Assembly: GCF_026342735.1 (NCBI RefSeq)
Contig: NZ_JAPEMM010000002.1
Location: 186,001-250,000 of the forward strand
Length of the DNA stretch: 64,000 nt
Direction: 5' to 3'
Source: Streptomyces sp. NBC_00193
GTDB lineage: Bacteria > Actinomycetota > Actinomycetes > Streptomycetales > Streptomycetaceae
Part shown: positions 17,279 to 26,303 of the stretch, piece after piece
Numbering within the stretch: the stretch's first letter is position 1
How the letters are laid out: every line of letters starts with the position of its first letter
Notes under the pieces: model-generated
Seen by the model: the letters and a program-made list of their open reading frames with translations, nothing else
The model's database searches: none
What the model was told of the DNA's origin: nothing
Made by a program: the position numbers and the translations under genes

Positions 17279-17495
17279 ACACGCAGGATCGCACCTGGCG
17301 CCGGGCCCGAGGGCCGCTGTCCGCCAAGGCGAGAGGGTGCACACAGGAGTCGTGCAGGTCGCACCGTGGCGGTCCGTCATCTTGGTCGGACGAGTCTCTG
17401 AGGAAGACGGGCGTTGAGTGTCGTCTGAAAACCCCTTGTTCCCTTGTCCGCCTGCTTGGTGGGATGCAGGGGCTTCGGCAGCGGGAGGGGACAGC

Positions 17496-18509
17496 TTGGC
17501 GGTGTTCGGGTGTGCGGGCTGCGGTGGGGTTCTGACGGCGGCGGTGTCGGAGGTGGCGTTGCCGATCCACCTCGCCGACACCCACTGGGAGGAGCTGCAC
17601 CCGCCGCTGCTGGAGGCCGGGTCGTACGCCGTCGACCCCGCACCGTACGGGCCACCGTGGCGGCAGTGGGACGAGGTCGGGGCGGGCGAGACCGCGGCGC
17701 GGGGGCGCTTCGCGCCGTTCGGCGGGATGGCCGACGGGCCGGCGGACGCCGTTCTCCTCGCGCCCGGCGACATGCGCAACACCAGGCTGATCCTCGAACG
17801 GGCCGATGGCTACTGCATGGGGATCGACGGGAGGGACGGGCCGAACCTTGCCTGCCTGGGCTGCGATCTGCCGGTGGGAACGAGGATGGACGACTGCGGG
17901 TGCTGGCAGGTCGTCCGGCTCGTCCCGCAGGCAGTGGTGCGGCTGCCCGGCCCGCCGGAGCGGCCGGTCATGGGTTGGGCGGATCTGCTGGCCACCGGTG
18001 CGCTGTGGCACCGGCTGAGCGAGTACCAGGACATCCCTGCGGGCGTGGCCCTGGCCCAGGTGGTGGTTGCCGCCGGGGGCGCGCCGGTCGAGGTGGCGCC
18101 CGGGCCGGTCACGGAACTCCTCGGCTGGGCACTTGGCGCGCTGTTGCCCGCCGGGGAAGGTGCGAAGCGGTTGGCCCTGGCTGGGCCGGGGTTCGGCGAG
18201 CCGGCCGCCGACCTGGTGCTGGTGCCGGTCCATCCGCAGACCGGAGACATGTGGCGGCCGCGCGCCGGGTCGGTGCCGGTGCCGGTACCTGTAGATGCCG
18301 CGCTCTGGGCCGAGCTCGCCTTCCCGCCGCACCGGACCCGGCGGCCGGTGGTCGGCGGGCTGCCGGCAGGCGTGGAGCGGGACGACCCACTGCCGCCGTA
18401 TCGGTGGTACCCGTTCCGGCCGTCCAGGGAGGCGTTCCGGTACACGCTCGCGCGGATGCCCGCCGTCAGGGAACCGTGGCTACGGGCCATCTACGACCGG
18501 GGCTTCTGA
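17496..18509 (+). CDS. Hypothetical Cys-rich protein (possible zinc-binding)
   Basis: 337 residues. TTG 17496 is chosen because GGAGGGG lies 5-6 bases upstream and the protein then begins with the compact LAVFGCAGCGGVLTAAVSEV; the frame is open further upstream but not protein-like. A CxxC at the N-terminus and a second Cys group (NLACLGCDLPVGTRMDDCGC) could bind zinc. The remainder is soluble and ends YTLARMPAVREPWLRAIYDR. This family is frequent in Streptomyces and uncharacterised. Confidence 0.7.
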   Translation: MAVFGCAGCGGVLTAAVSEVALPIHLADTHWEELHPPLLEAGSYAVDPAPYGPPWRQWDEVGAGETAARGRFAPFGGMADGPADAVLLAPGDMRNTRLILERADGYCMGIDGRDGPNLACLGCDLPVGTRMDDCGCWQVVRLVPQAVVRLPGPPERPVMGWADLLATGALWHRLSEYQDIPAGVALAQVVVAAGGAPVEVAPGPVTELLGWALGALLPAGEGAKRLALAGPGFGEPAADLVLVPVHPQTGDMWRPRAGSVPVPVPVDAALWAELAFPPHRTRRPVVGGLPAGVERDDPLPPYRWYPFRPSREAFRYTLARMPAVREPWLRAIYDRGF

Positions 18510-18675
18510 CCCGTCAGGGGCGGCGCAGACCGAGACGCTTGACTCGACCACCGGCCTCCACAGCGCGGTCGGCGCCCTCGGCCCGCCCCTGAACGGGTCG
18601 GCAGGCGAAACGGCCGTCGGTGGTGCCGCGGGCTGGTGAGCCGACCCGGCGGCCGCTAGGGGCGGGGCCCGCCGG

Positions 18676-18969
18676 TCAGTCGGTGCCTTCGATGATGCGG
18701 AAGTCGCGCTCGACGCCGTCGGGGAGGGCCACCAGCGCCTTCTGGTATGCCTCGCTCTCGTATGCCGCGACGGCCTGTTCAAAGCTGTCGAACTCGACCA
18801 GGACGACGCGTTGCGTGATTCCGGCCTCGTGGGCGACGACTCGACCGCCACCGGCCAGGAGGCGCCCGCCCGCGGCCTGGACGGCCGGACCGGCCAGCTC
18901 GTTGTAGGCGGTCAGCCTCTCAGGGTCGGCAATGGCGGGGTAGACACTGACCCAGTAGCCCTTGGCCAT
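18676..18969 (-). CDS. DUF1330-family protein
   Basis: 97 residues from ATG 18969 with AGGAGG 6 bases upstream. It has the family start MAKGYWVSVYPAIADPERLT, the block GGRLLAGGGRVVAHE and the end RVVLVEFDSFEQAVAAYES with a final DGVERDFRIIEG. DUF1330 proteins are small ferredoxin-like dimers of unknown activity. It is divergent from a LysR regulator, which probably controls it. Confidence 0.88.
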   Translation of the reverse strand: MAKGYWVSVYPAIADPERLTAYNELAGPAVQAAGGRLLAGGGRVVAHEAGITQRVVLVEFDSFEQAVAAYESEAYQKALVALPDGVERDFRIIEGTD

Positions 18970-19157
18970 GGAAACCTCCTGTGTTCGGCCGGACACGTCC
19001 GACTTCGAATTGACATGCAGATCGACCGGTCCCGGTGACGGGTACTGCGATCAGTCGAATCGTCGTATGCGCAGGTTAGGGCTTGATCTGCGGTCGGGGG
19101 AAAGACCGGTACGGAATAGGCTCAGAGCGGCTCGTTATCAATCGGTGGGGAGGGCAC

Positions 19158-20060
19158 GTGGCGCCGGATACGGTGAGCCTGCGGTACTTCCTGGTGCTGG
19201 CGCAGGAGTTGAACTTCACTCGCGCGGCCGCACGGATCGGTATCGCACAGCCGGCACTCAGCGCCCGGATGCGCCGATTGGAGACGGAACTCGGTACGGC
19301 CCTGCTGGTCCGCAGCACGCGTAGCGTCGTATTGACCACGGCCGGTGCGGCTTTGGCGGAATCCGCGCCGCCCGCGCTGGCGGCTCTGGACCGGGCATGG
19401 GACACCGCCCGGAGCGCGGCGGCCGGTGAACTGGGCACGCTGCGCATCGGATACAGCCTCAGCGCCGGGGCCGAAACGGCACCGGCCCTGGTGGACAGGC
19501 TGATTCGCGGCAACAGCGGACTCGAGGTCGACGCGGTCCCGATGGCGACACCGGAGATCTCCCCCGCGGTCGCCGACGGCCGCATCGATGCCGGGATCAC
19601 CCGCGGTGAACAGCCGGGCCGTGACGTGCGGCGGTACCTGCTGCGGCGTGCGCGCATCGGGGTCCAGCTGGCGGAGCACCACCCGCTGGCCGGGCACGCG
19701 GAGATCGAGATCGCCGACGCGGCCGCGTATCCGCTGCGGCTCCCGCATCGCGCGGCCAATCCCGTGATCCACGATCAGCTGTCCGCACTGTTCCGAGACA
19801 CCCGGCCACACCCCCGCTTCCACACGCCTGCGATCTCCTTCGACATGTCTCAGCGCGACCTGCGCGACGGGGCCACCCTCGCCCCGGCCGGAGAAGCCGC
19901 GGCGACGGTACAACCGGCCGGTCTCACCTGGCGACCGCTGCGGGGCGCGCCGAGCCTGACGATCCACCTGGTCCTCCCACTCGAGCAGTCGCCGCTCCAC
20001 CGCCGCATCCGCGCCGTCGCCAAAACCCTGGCCTACGAGCTGCACTGGCTGCCGGACTGA
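19158..20060 (+). CDS. LysR-family transcriptional regulator
   Basis: 300 residues from GTG 19158 with GGGAGG 4-5 bases upstream. The N-terminal winged helix-turn-helix is clear (LRYFLVLAQELNFTRAAARI, then AQPALSARMRRLETELGTAL). The C-terminal 200 residues form the periplasmic-binding-like effector domain (GTLRIGYSLSAGAE). LysR proteins usually act on the divergent neighbour, here the DUF1330 gene 190 bases away. The effector is unknown. Confidence 0.9.
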   Translation: MAPDTVSLRYFLVLAQELNFTRAAARIGIAQPALSARMRRLETELGTALLVRSTRSVVLTTAGAALAESAPPALAALDRAWDTARSAAAGELGTLRIGYSLSAGAETAPALVDRLIRGNSGLEVDAVPMATPEISPAVADGRIDAGITRGEQPGRDVRRYLLRRARIGVQLAEHHPLAGHAEIEIADAAAYPLRLPHRAANPVIHDQLSALFRDTRPHPRFHTPAISFDMSQRDLRDGATLAPAGEAAATVQPAGLTWRPLRGAPSLTIHLVLPLEQSPLHRRIRAVAKTLAYELHWLPD

Positions 20061-20271
20061 CGCCCGAGAGATCCAGCGAGACGGACGCCTTCGGTGGCGA
20101 GGCGGGAGCCCTTGTGCACCGGCGGACTTCGCGGTGACGAGCTCGTACACCCCGGCGATGTGCTCGCCCAGCCCGAGAACTCGGCGGACACCGTGCCTTC
20201 GCCGACGCCGAACCGGACGAGCACGGGTAACCGGCGGGAACGCCCGCCGTCAACGGCGTCCATGACGTCGG

Positions 20272-20795
20272 TCAATGCGTAACGCCAACCACTGTTCCAT
20301 CGCTCCCTGAGGCCGGGAATGGCCAGGCCACACCCGGTCCCGACCCGGTGGAGGACTTGCGATCGAGCTGCCGGGTTGTTTCCGAGCAGTCGGTGTAGAG
20401 GGTCTTCGGGTACGCCTCCAGGTTCACTTTCCACTCGCTGCTGAGGTAGGGGCCGTGCTCGTTCGAGAGCGGGTTCATGGTGATCAGGGATGTGGTCAGT
20501 CCGGTGGGCGGGGCGAGCACCGGCTTGGGGCTGTTGCCCGGGGACGGACTCGCCGCCCGCTGCCCCCACCAGCCGACAGACTCGGCGTCGGGCTCGGTGT
20601 CGGTGTGCGTGTGGTTGTGGGCGAAGGGCTGGGGGTCGGAGTCCTGGTCGGGGTGGGGGCCGTGGAGGATGCCGCGGGTTTGTCGCCCGCGGTGGGCGAG
20701 GCCTCGTCCTGCGAGGCCCAGACCCGCGCGGAGACGCCCATACCCAGCAGGACGAGCGCACAGGCGGCGGCCAGGACGATCCGCCCGCGCCCTCG
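20272..20795 (-). pseudogene. Decayed membrane-anchored protein with Thr-Pro linker
   Basis: From about 20795 the minus strand reads RIVLAAACALVLLGMGVSAR (a membrane segment), then a Thr/Pro/Ser repeat linker; near 20575 the reading shifts to another frame with VGWWGQRAASPSPGNS, LITMNPLSNEHGPYLSSEWK and YTDCSETTRQLDRKSSTGSG to a stop at 20272. The N-terminus is cut where a response-regulator tail begins on the other strand. Family not recognised. Confidence 0.45.
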
Positions 20796-20800
20796 GCCCG

Positions 20801-21137
20801 GAGCGGGTCGCCAACCTCGCCGAGTTCGCGGACGCCCTGGCAACGGGTCGCGGCCGGCGGCACCGCCCTCGACCCTGAGGTCGTCACCCAGCTGGCCGGT
20901 GCGGGCCGACACAGCGAGGAACTGCGGGCGCTCACCGACCGGGAGCGGGACGTGCTGAGACTGATGGCCGAGGGCCGCTCGAACACGGACATCGCCCAGC
21001 AGCTGCACGTATCAGCGGGCACCGTGGCGAAGCACGTGGCGGCGATCTTCGGAAAGCTCGGTCTGCCGGTGTCGGAGGACCACTACCGCCGGGTCCTCGC
21101 CGTCATCCGCATGCTGCACCAGGACCCGACGAGCTGA
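20801..21137 (+). pseudogene. NarL/LuxR response regulator, C-terminal remnant
   Basis: The plus strand reads ERVANLAEFADAL in one frame, then after a one-base shift near 20845 RVAAGGTALDPEVVTQLAG, LTDRERDVLRLMAEGRSNTD and VSAGTVAKHVAAIFGKLGLP to a stop at 21137. This is the end of the receiver domain, the linker and a complete LuxR helix-turn-helix. The receiver core with its Asp is absent. Confidence 0.75.
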
Positions 21138-21247
21138 CTGCCTGCCCGCGAGGCCGCCACGACAGGTGCTCGCAGCCGCCAAGGGGGGCCGCACCGGCGA
21201 TCCACCGGGGCCTCGTAGGGGTGTTGCAAGCCGGGTCGGAGGTGAAG

Positions 21248-21985
21248 CTACGGGTGGGTCATGAGGCCGATGCGGTGGGCGAGGACCACGGCTTGGACGC
21301 GGTCGCGCAGGCCGAGTTTGGCCAGGATGCGGGAGACATAGGTCTTGACGGTCTCGGGGGTGATGAAGAGTGCTGCGGCGATCTCGGCGTTCGAAAGACC
21401 TCGGGCCACCTGCTGGAACACTTCCAGCTCACGGGGGGTCAGGGTCTCGGCGACCGAGTCGCGTTCGGCGTGCGCGGGCCGGAGGTGTTCGGCGAAGTGG
21501 CCGATGAGGTGCCGTGTGACGGCCGGAGCGAGCAGTGCGTCGCCGCGGGCCACCGTCCTGATACCACCGACGAGCACCATCACGGCGGTCCACAGAACCG
21601 GGATGAAACCGCGGCCGGCCCAGGAGAAGGAGTAGCCTCCGCACGCGGTGAGCAGGAGGACGGGGACGAGGATGAAGCCCAGGCCGATCCCGCCACCGAG
21701 CAGCGCATCCCGGACGGATCCCCTCCGGGCGATCTCCGGTGTGGGACGCCCGGCGACACGGTGCATCACCCACCAGTACACGGCAACGGCCGCGGCCGCT
21801 CCGAGCACCGGGACCGGGCCGGGTCCGGTGGCCGTCAGGCCCGAGACCAGGCCGACGCCGGCCACGCCCGTCAGCAGCCAGCCGATCGGAGAACGCGCGA
21901 TCCGGCCGAACCGTCCGCTGCGGCCGGCCGGTCCGCGGTCCGGGCCGGAGCCGGTCTCGTGCCGCGTGTCGGACCCCGTGCCCAT
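21248..21985 (-). CDS. CPBP-like membrane segment fused to LuxR-type DNA-binding domain
   Basis: 245 residues in one uninterrupted frame from ATG 21985, with GGGAGG 6-7 bases upstream. Residues 30-140 hold three or four helices (GWLLTGVAGVGLVSGL, VLGAAAAVAVYWWVM, then GLGFILVPVLLL after RPTPEIARRGS), like the N-terminal half of CPBP intramembrane proteases; the catalytic EExxxR and His motifs are absent. From residue 141 it switches to IRTVARGDALLAPAVTRHLI and a full NarL/LuxR HTH (LTPRELEVFQQVARGLSNAE). It could act as a membrane-bound one-component regulator, or be a chance product of a deletion. Confidence 0.7.
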   Translation of the reverse strand: MGTGSDTRHETGSGPDRGPAGRSGRFGRIARSPIGWLLTGVAGVGLVSGLTATGPGPVPVLGAAAAVAVYWWVMHRVAGRPTPEIARRGSVRDALLGGGIGLGFILVPVLLLTACGGYSFSWAGRGFIPVLWTAVMVLVGGIRTVARGDALLAPAVTRHLIGHFAEHLRPAHAERDSVAETLTPRELEVFQQVARGLSNAEIAAALFITPETVKTYVSRILAKLGLRDRVQAVVLAHRIGLMTHP

Positions 21986-22230
21986 GGTGACCTCCCGTCG
22001 TGGTCACACCGGGTGGTGACCTGAGGAGCACGGTAGGAAGCTGCCGCCCTCGCCGGATCACCCGCGCAGGGACACTTCTCGTGGCTCTCACGGGGGATGC
22101 GCCGGGGACGCGAGTGCCTCATCGGGCCGACCCGGACTTCATGCTGGCTACAACTGGTTTACCGGTGGCGGGATTTGATGGGGACACGGTGCTGATTCGG
22201 TTGTGCGGAACCCTGTGAAGAGGACGTGAA

Positions 22231-22246
22231 AGTGGTGTAGACCTAC
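22231..22246. promoter_or_regulatory. Possible DasR-like (GntR) operator
   Basis: AGTGGTGTAGACCTAC agrees at 11 of 16 positions with the known dre consensus ACTGGTCTAGACCACT and lies 30 bases before the start of a sugar-binding lipoprotein gene. The match is partial, so binding by DasR is only a suggestion. Confidence 0.3.
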
Positions 22247-22275
22247 GCCCGGTACGGAGCTGAGAAGGGTGGGTC

Positions 22276-23562
22276 ATGAGGATGAAGCGTCGTGCGTTGC
22301 GGGCGTCCGGGGCCGGCTGCCTGGCGGTGGTGCTGCTGGCCGGCTGCGGAGCGGGGTCGGATCCGGGAGCCGGGAAGGTGGTGCTGCGGATCGTGGCCGC
22401 CGACTACGGTGACAGCCCGGCCAACTCCTCCGAGCCGTACTGGAAGGCCCTCGCGTACACCTTCGAGCAGGCGCATCCCGGCGTACGGGTGGAGGTGAGC
22501 GTCCTGTCCTGGAACGACGTGGACGCGAAGGTCGCCGAGATGGTCCGGGCCGGCCACGCGCCCGACATCGCGCAGATAGGCGCCTACGCCGACTACGCGG
22601 CCGCCGGGAAGCTGTACGCAGCCGACGAGCTCCTCTCGGTGCGCACCGAGGCCGATCTGCTCGCGCCGCTCGCCGAAGCCGGCAGGGTCCGCGGCTATCA
22701 GTACGGTCTGCCGTTCGTGGCCTCGACCCGGCTGATGTTCTACAACACGAAGCTCCTGGAGGAGGCGGGCGTCATCGCCAAAGGCGCGCCGTGGCAGCCC
22801 AAGAGCTGGGCCGACCTGACGGCGGCGGCGAAGAAGCTCAAGAGCGACGGGGTGCGTACGCCGATCGCGCTGCCCCTGGGGCCGGAGGAGGCACAGGCCG
22901 AGTCGATGCAGTGGATGCTCGCCGGCGGCGGCGGCATCACGAACGACTCCGAGAGCTACGCCATCGACTCGTCCGCGAACGTGAGGACGTTCGAGTTCCT
23001 CCGGGACAACCTGGTCGGCGCCGGGCTGACCGGCCCGGACGAACCGGGAAAGCTCGACCGCCAGAAGGCCTTCGACGCCTTCACGCGCGGAGAGGTCGGT
23101 ATACTCAACGGCCACCCCACGCTCGTGAACCAGGCGGCCGCGAAGGGCGTCAAGCTCGGGATGGTCGCGCTGCCCACGGCGGACGGCTCGGAGCCGCAGG
23201 CGATGGGCGTCGCCGACTGGGTCATGGCCTTCAAGAACGGGCACCCGAAGGAAGCCGGAACGTTCCTCGACTACCTGTACGAGGAGAAGAACGTCACCGC
23301 CTTCACCTCGAAGTACGGGCTGCTGCCGGTGACGACGACCGGCTATCAGCGGATGCTCGGCTCCGAAGATCCCGGGACCGCACCGCTCAAGGTGTTCCTG
23401 CACGCCCTGCCGTCCTCGCGTCTCTACCCCGTGGGCAAGAAGTCCTGGGCCGGAGTGAACGCCGACTTCAAGAAGAACATCGGCGAAGCCGTTCGGCCGG
23501 GCGGTCGGCCGGCGAAGGTGCTCGGAGACATCGCCCAGGCCGCCCGGAAGGCGGACGGCTAG
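22276..23562 (+). CDS. ABC transporter extracellular solute-binding lipoprotein (orphan)
   Basis: 428 residues from ATG 22276. Lipoprotein signal ending VVLLAGC; then a family 1 solute-binding fold with HPGVRVEVSVLSWNDVDAKV, the hinge-like GLPFVASTRLMFYNTKLLEE, WADLTAAAKKL and WVMAFKNGHPKEAGTFLDYL. These features match carbohydrate-binding proteins of the CUT1 group. No permease or ATPase gene is adjacent, so it must work with components elsewhere, or its partners were lost. A DasR-like site lies 30 bases upstream. Confidence 0.9.
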   Translation: MRMKRRALRASGAGCLAVVLLAGCGAGSDPGAGKVVLRIVAADYGDSPANSSEPYWKALAYTFEQAHPGVRVEVSVLSWNDVDAKVAEMVRAGHAPDIAQIGAYADYAAAGKLYAADELLSVRTEADLLAPLAEAGRVRGYQYGLPFVASTRLMFYNTKLLEEAGVIAKGAPWQPKSWADLTAAAKKLKSDGVRTPIALPLGPEEAQAESMQWMLAGGGGITNDSESYAIDSSANVRTFEFLRDNLVGAGLTGPDEPGKLDRQKAFDAFTRGEVGILNGHPTLVNQAAAKGVKLGMVALPTADGSEPQAMGVADWVMAFKNGHPKEAGTFLDYLYEEKNVTAFTSKYGLLPVTTTGYQRMLGSEDPGTAPLKVFLHALPSSRLYPVGKKSWAGVNADFKKNIGEAVRPGGRPAKVLGDIAQAARKADG

Positions 23563-23587
23563 GACCCTCCGAAGCCGCGCTGCCGAC

Positions 23588-23686
23588 GTGTCCGAGCCCT
23601 ACGCCGCCTGCCGGGTAGTCGCTGAGCGCTACTGCGACACCACCCAGCCGTGCGGCTGCCCGGCCGGCAACGACCTCTCCTGCTGA
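23588..23686 (+). CDS. Small Cys-rich open frame (32 residues)
   Basis: From GTG 23588 a 32-codon frame encodes five Cys, three Thr/Ser near them, and ends in Cys. The tail reads YCDTTQPCGCPAGNDLSC. There is no strong ribosome site and no modification or transport gene nearby. It could be a metal-binding tail of a lost gene or a chance frame. Listed because of its unusual composition. Confidence 0.25.
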   Translation: MSEPYAACRVVAERYCDTTQPCGCPAGNDLSC

Positions 23687-23779
23687 CGGTTCCCCTCACC
23701 GCGTGGGTGGCGCCAGCACGTACACGGAGATGCGCTGCTCATACCGGCCGGACAGCCCAGAGCGGGGCCCGCCCGCCGG

Positions 23780-24352
23780 TCAGGGGGCGTCGATGAGTAC
23801 CCGGCCGTCGGTCGGCACCGTCGCCGCGAGGCCGTTCGCGTACGCGCTCTGCACGCGGGACCGCTCGGTCGCGTTGGGCACGGCGTTGGTGCAGGCCGTC
23901 CCGGCACTGGACCCGGACATCAACTGCGAGCACGGCCCCGGCTTGGTGTCCGGGAGGCCCAGGCTGTGGCCCAACTCGTGCGCTGCGATGCGCGTCTTGT
24001 CGTACCCCTGGCTCACGGCCTGCGCTCCGAGTTCGACTCGGACCTGTCGTCCGGGACGGACCGGACCGAGGGTGGCCTGCGGCCAGCCGGTGGTGGCCAC
24101 GATGACGATCTCGGCCCGGACCCCGGGCGCGGCCTCCACCAGCCGAACGTTGCTGACGTTCGCGTTCCAGGCAGCGACGCCGGCCGTGATGGCCGCTTCC
24201 CAGCCGGCGGCCCGGCTGTCGTCGTATCGGAGCGTCACCACCGCTGCGGAGGCTTCCGGTATGGCCGTGGGTGCCGCGGTCGCGGCGGTTGCCGCCGCGA
24301 GAACCATTGCGGCGGCGGAGGTGCCGATCTTCAGCCAGGTGCGCAGAGACAT
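23780..24352 (-). CDS. snpA: Snapalysin-type extracellular small neutral protease
   Basis: 190 residues from ATG 24352 (GAGGAAGA upstream). It has a Sec-type signal ending near ATAATA, then a short mature domain. The motif AAHELGHSLGLPD (His125, Glu126, His129, Asp135) followed by GPCSQLMSG is diagnostic for family M7 snapalysin, a zinc endopeptidase secreted by streptomycetes. The Cys pair around residues 141-154 probably forms a disulfide. snpA genes are usually divergent from a LysR activator; none is present here, so regulation differs or the regulator was lost. Confidence 0.88.
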   Translation of the reverse strand: MSLRTWLKIGTSAAAMVLAAATAATAAPTAIPEASAAVVTLRYDDSRAAGWEAAITAGVAAWNANVSNVRLVEAAPGVRAEIVIVATTGWPQATLGPVRPGRQVRVELGAQAVSQGYDKTRIAAHELGHSLGLPDTKPGPCSQLMSGSSAGTACTNAVPNATERSRVQSAYANGLAATVPTDGRVLIDAP

Positions 24353-24737
24353 GGTCGTCTTCCTCGATGCGTGGGGGGACCCGGCCCCTCGGCGGAACCG
24401 GGGCACTGGAGACACCGCCATCGCCCGCCGGTAGCCCACGCGTTCGGACAGCCGTCCCTCCGGAGCCCTAAGAAAATAGCCCCGCATCCCCTCGACCCGT
24501 CATGCACCTGCCAGCCAATTCCGGCAGGCACTCCAGCCGGTGCCCGGTCAGCGGGCGCATCGGCTCTTCGTCGACGAGACGAGGGGCCGAGCCGCTCCCC
24601 GCCGGCGAACCGACGGGGTGCCCCCGGGCCCCATGACGGCTGGGCACCCCGGGCTCGGGCCCTGGGACCCAGCGCTCGACGCCCGGCGGACCAGGGGCGA
24701 CGATGGGAAGGGGGTACCGCACGGCGAAGGGCTGATC
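24353..24737. other. Intergenic region between divergent genes
   Basis: Separates the divergent protease and VOC genes and must hold both promoters. I see no reliable promoter box, operator palindrome or additional gene. Confidence 0.4.
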
Positions 24738-25115
24738 ATGTTCGAAGGCAGCGGCAAGCCGTTCAGCGGGTTCTCGGTCGATGACATCGACAAGGCCAGG
24801 GAGTTCTACGGGCAGGTACTGGGCATGCGCGTCACGGAGGACGAGGGCCTGCTCTTCCTCCACCTCGCCGACGACACCGCGGTGCTGGTGTACCCGAAGG
24901 ACAACCACGAGCCCGCGAGCTTCACGGTCCTCAACTTTCCGGTGTCCGACGTCGAGCGGGCGGTCGACGAGCTCACGGCGGCCGGGGTCCGCATGGAGCG
25001 CTACCCCGACTTCACGGCGGATGAGAAGGGCATCGTGCGCGAGGAGGGCGGCCCGGTCATCGCCTGGTTCAAGGACCCGGCCGGCAACGTCCTCTCGGTG
25101 CTCGAACCCATGTGA
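24738..25115 (+). CDS. VOC (glyoxalase-like) family protein
   Basis: 125 residues from ATG 24738 with GAAGGG 6 bases upstream. The paired beta-alpha-beta modules are visible: FSVDDIDKAREFYGQVLGMR at the start and FPVSDVERAVDELTAAGVRM in the middle, ending WFKDPAGNVLSVLEPM. This is the typical layout of single-domain VOC proteins (glyoxalase, extradiol dioxygenase or antibiotic-binding relatives). The substrate is not inferable. It is separate from the OsmC gene that follows 150 bases later. Confidence 0.88.
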   Translation: MFEGSGKPFSGFSVDDIDKAREFYGQVLGMRVTEDEGLLFLHLADDTAVLVYPKDNHEPASFTVLNFPVSDVERAVDELTAAGVRMERYPDFTADEKGIVREEGGPVIAWFKDPAGNVLSVLEPM

Positions 25116-25265
25116 CCGGCCGCCGGCCGGCCAGGATGCCGTGGACGCAGCCGCCGGCGGTCTCCGAGCAGGATCGTCCGGAGGCCCGGAGGTCCCGTTG
25201 CCGCGGCGGGCTTTTGAGGGTGCCGTGCACGAGGTTCAGGTGGTGGCGGGACTACCGTCGATGTC

Positions 25266-25697
25266 ATGACTGCTGACTCCCTGCGCTCCGTCACCGTCGA
25301 GCGAACCGGTCCGAACATGTTCACCGCGACCAACTCCCGCGGTGAAACGATCACCTTCGGCACCGGATCCGGCGGGGGCTTCACCCCCGTCGAGCTCTTC
25401 CTCGCCGCGATCGGCGGCTGCTCCGCGGCCGACGTGGACGTCGCCACCACACGGCACGCCGAACCCACCGAGTTCTCCGTCGCCGTCCAAGGGCACAAGG
25501 CCGAGGACGCCGGCGGCAACCTCATGACCGACCTCCAGGTGGCCTTCACCGTCCGCTTCCCCGGAGGCGAGGGCGGAGACCGGGCCGCAGCGATCCTGCC
25601 GCGCGCCGTCAAGACCTCCCACGACAAGCTCTGCACGGTCAGCCGCACGGTGGAGGCCGGAACCCCGGTCACCGTAAGAGTCGTCGACACGGACTGA
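25266..25697 (+). CDS. OsmC family peroxiredoxin-like protein
   Basis: 143 residues from ATG 25266. It carries the family block FTPVELFLAAIGGCSAADVD with catalytic Cys52 and the second Cys123 in DKLCTVSRT, as required for thiol-dependent reduction of organic hydroperoxides. Cytoplasmic. The gene appears monocistronic and ends at the hairpin 25731-25752. Confidence 0.88.
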   Translation: MTADSLRSVTVERTGPNMFTATNSRGETITFGTGSGGGFTPVELFLAAIGGCSAADVDVATTRHAEPTEFSVAVQGHKAEDAGGNLMTDLQVAFTVRFPGGEGGDRAAAILPRAVKTSHDKLCTVSRTVEAGTPVTVRVVDTD

Positions 25698-25730
25698 CCA
25701 GCCGCGAGCGGATGACACAGCTCCGGCTGA

Positions 25731-25752
25731 GGGGCTGCCCTCGGGCAGCCCC
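25731..25752. terminator. Terminator after the OsmC gene
   Basis: GGGGCTGCCC (25731-25740) pairs with GGGCAGCCCC (25743-25752) and is followed by TTT. It lies 34 bases after the OsmC stop. Confidence 0.8.
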
Positions 25753-25835
25753 TTTCACGGCCTTGGCGGTCACCGCGTTCGCCTCGACGGCCCGCTGGAC
25801 CCTGGTGGCCGCACCGCCGAGGAAATGTGGTGGGT

Positions 25836-26303
25836 CTACGGGAGCTTCAGCCACGGACTGCGGTACGGCAGCGTCCACGTTCCGGAAGAGGTCCAGTTGA
25901 TCTGGGTGTAGTTGGCATACGCCTCACCCGTTTCGGCCGTCGTGTCGCTGAAGTCGGGAGCCGTGAAATGCTTGTCATTGATGGCCCCTGAGGGGCAGGG
26001 GTACACCTTGTTCGATACGACTTGCGAATTACCCGTCCGGACCGTCCGAATAGCAATATTGCAGGCCGGGTGCCCCGCAGCCAGGCTGATGTACGCGTCG
26101 GGTCGCCCCACTCCCCACCCGGGCGAGCTGATACAGGCCTTGATCTTGACGTACTGCCCGCCGGTCCCGGCGTAGTAGGTGCCGCAGCCGCCACCGCTGG
26201 CCGCCTGGGCGTTGGTGCCCGCCATCACGGACGCCACTGCCAGTCCCGCTACGCCGATGGTTCGTGCCGCGGTGTGAACGAATCCATGCATCAGATCCCC
26301 CAT
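25836..26303 (-). CDS. Secreted hypothetical protein
   Basis: 155 residues from ATG 26303 (AGGGAA upstream); ATG 26291, with GGGGGA 5 bases before it, is an equally good start. The signal peptide (TIGVAGLAVASVMAGTNAQA) is followed by a mature domain with four Cys and many aromatic and small residues (GGGCGTYYAGTGGQYVKIKA, ACISSPGWGVGRPDAYISLA). The domain is compact and likely disulfide-bonded. No family is recognised. Confidence 0.75.
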   Translation of the reverse strand: MGDLMHGFVHTAARTIGVAGLAVASVMAGTNAQAASGGGCGTYYAGTGGQYVKIKACISSPGWGVGRPDAYISLAAGHPACNIAIRTVRTGNSQVVSNKVYPCPSGAINDKHFTAPDFSDTTAETGEAYANYTQINWTSSGTWTLPYRSPWLKLP

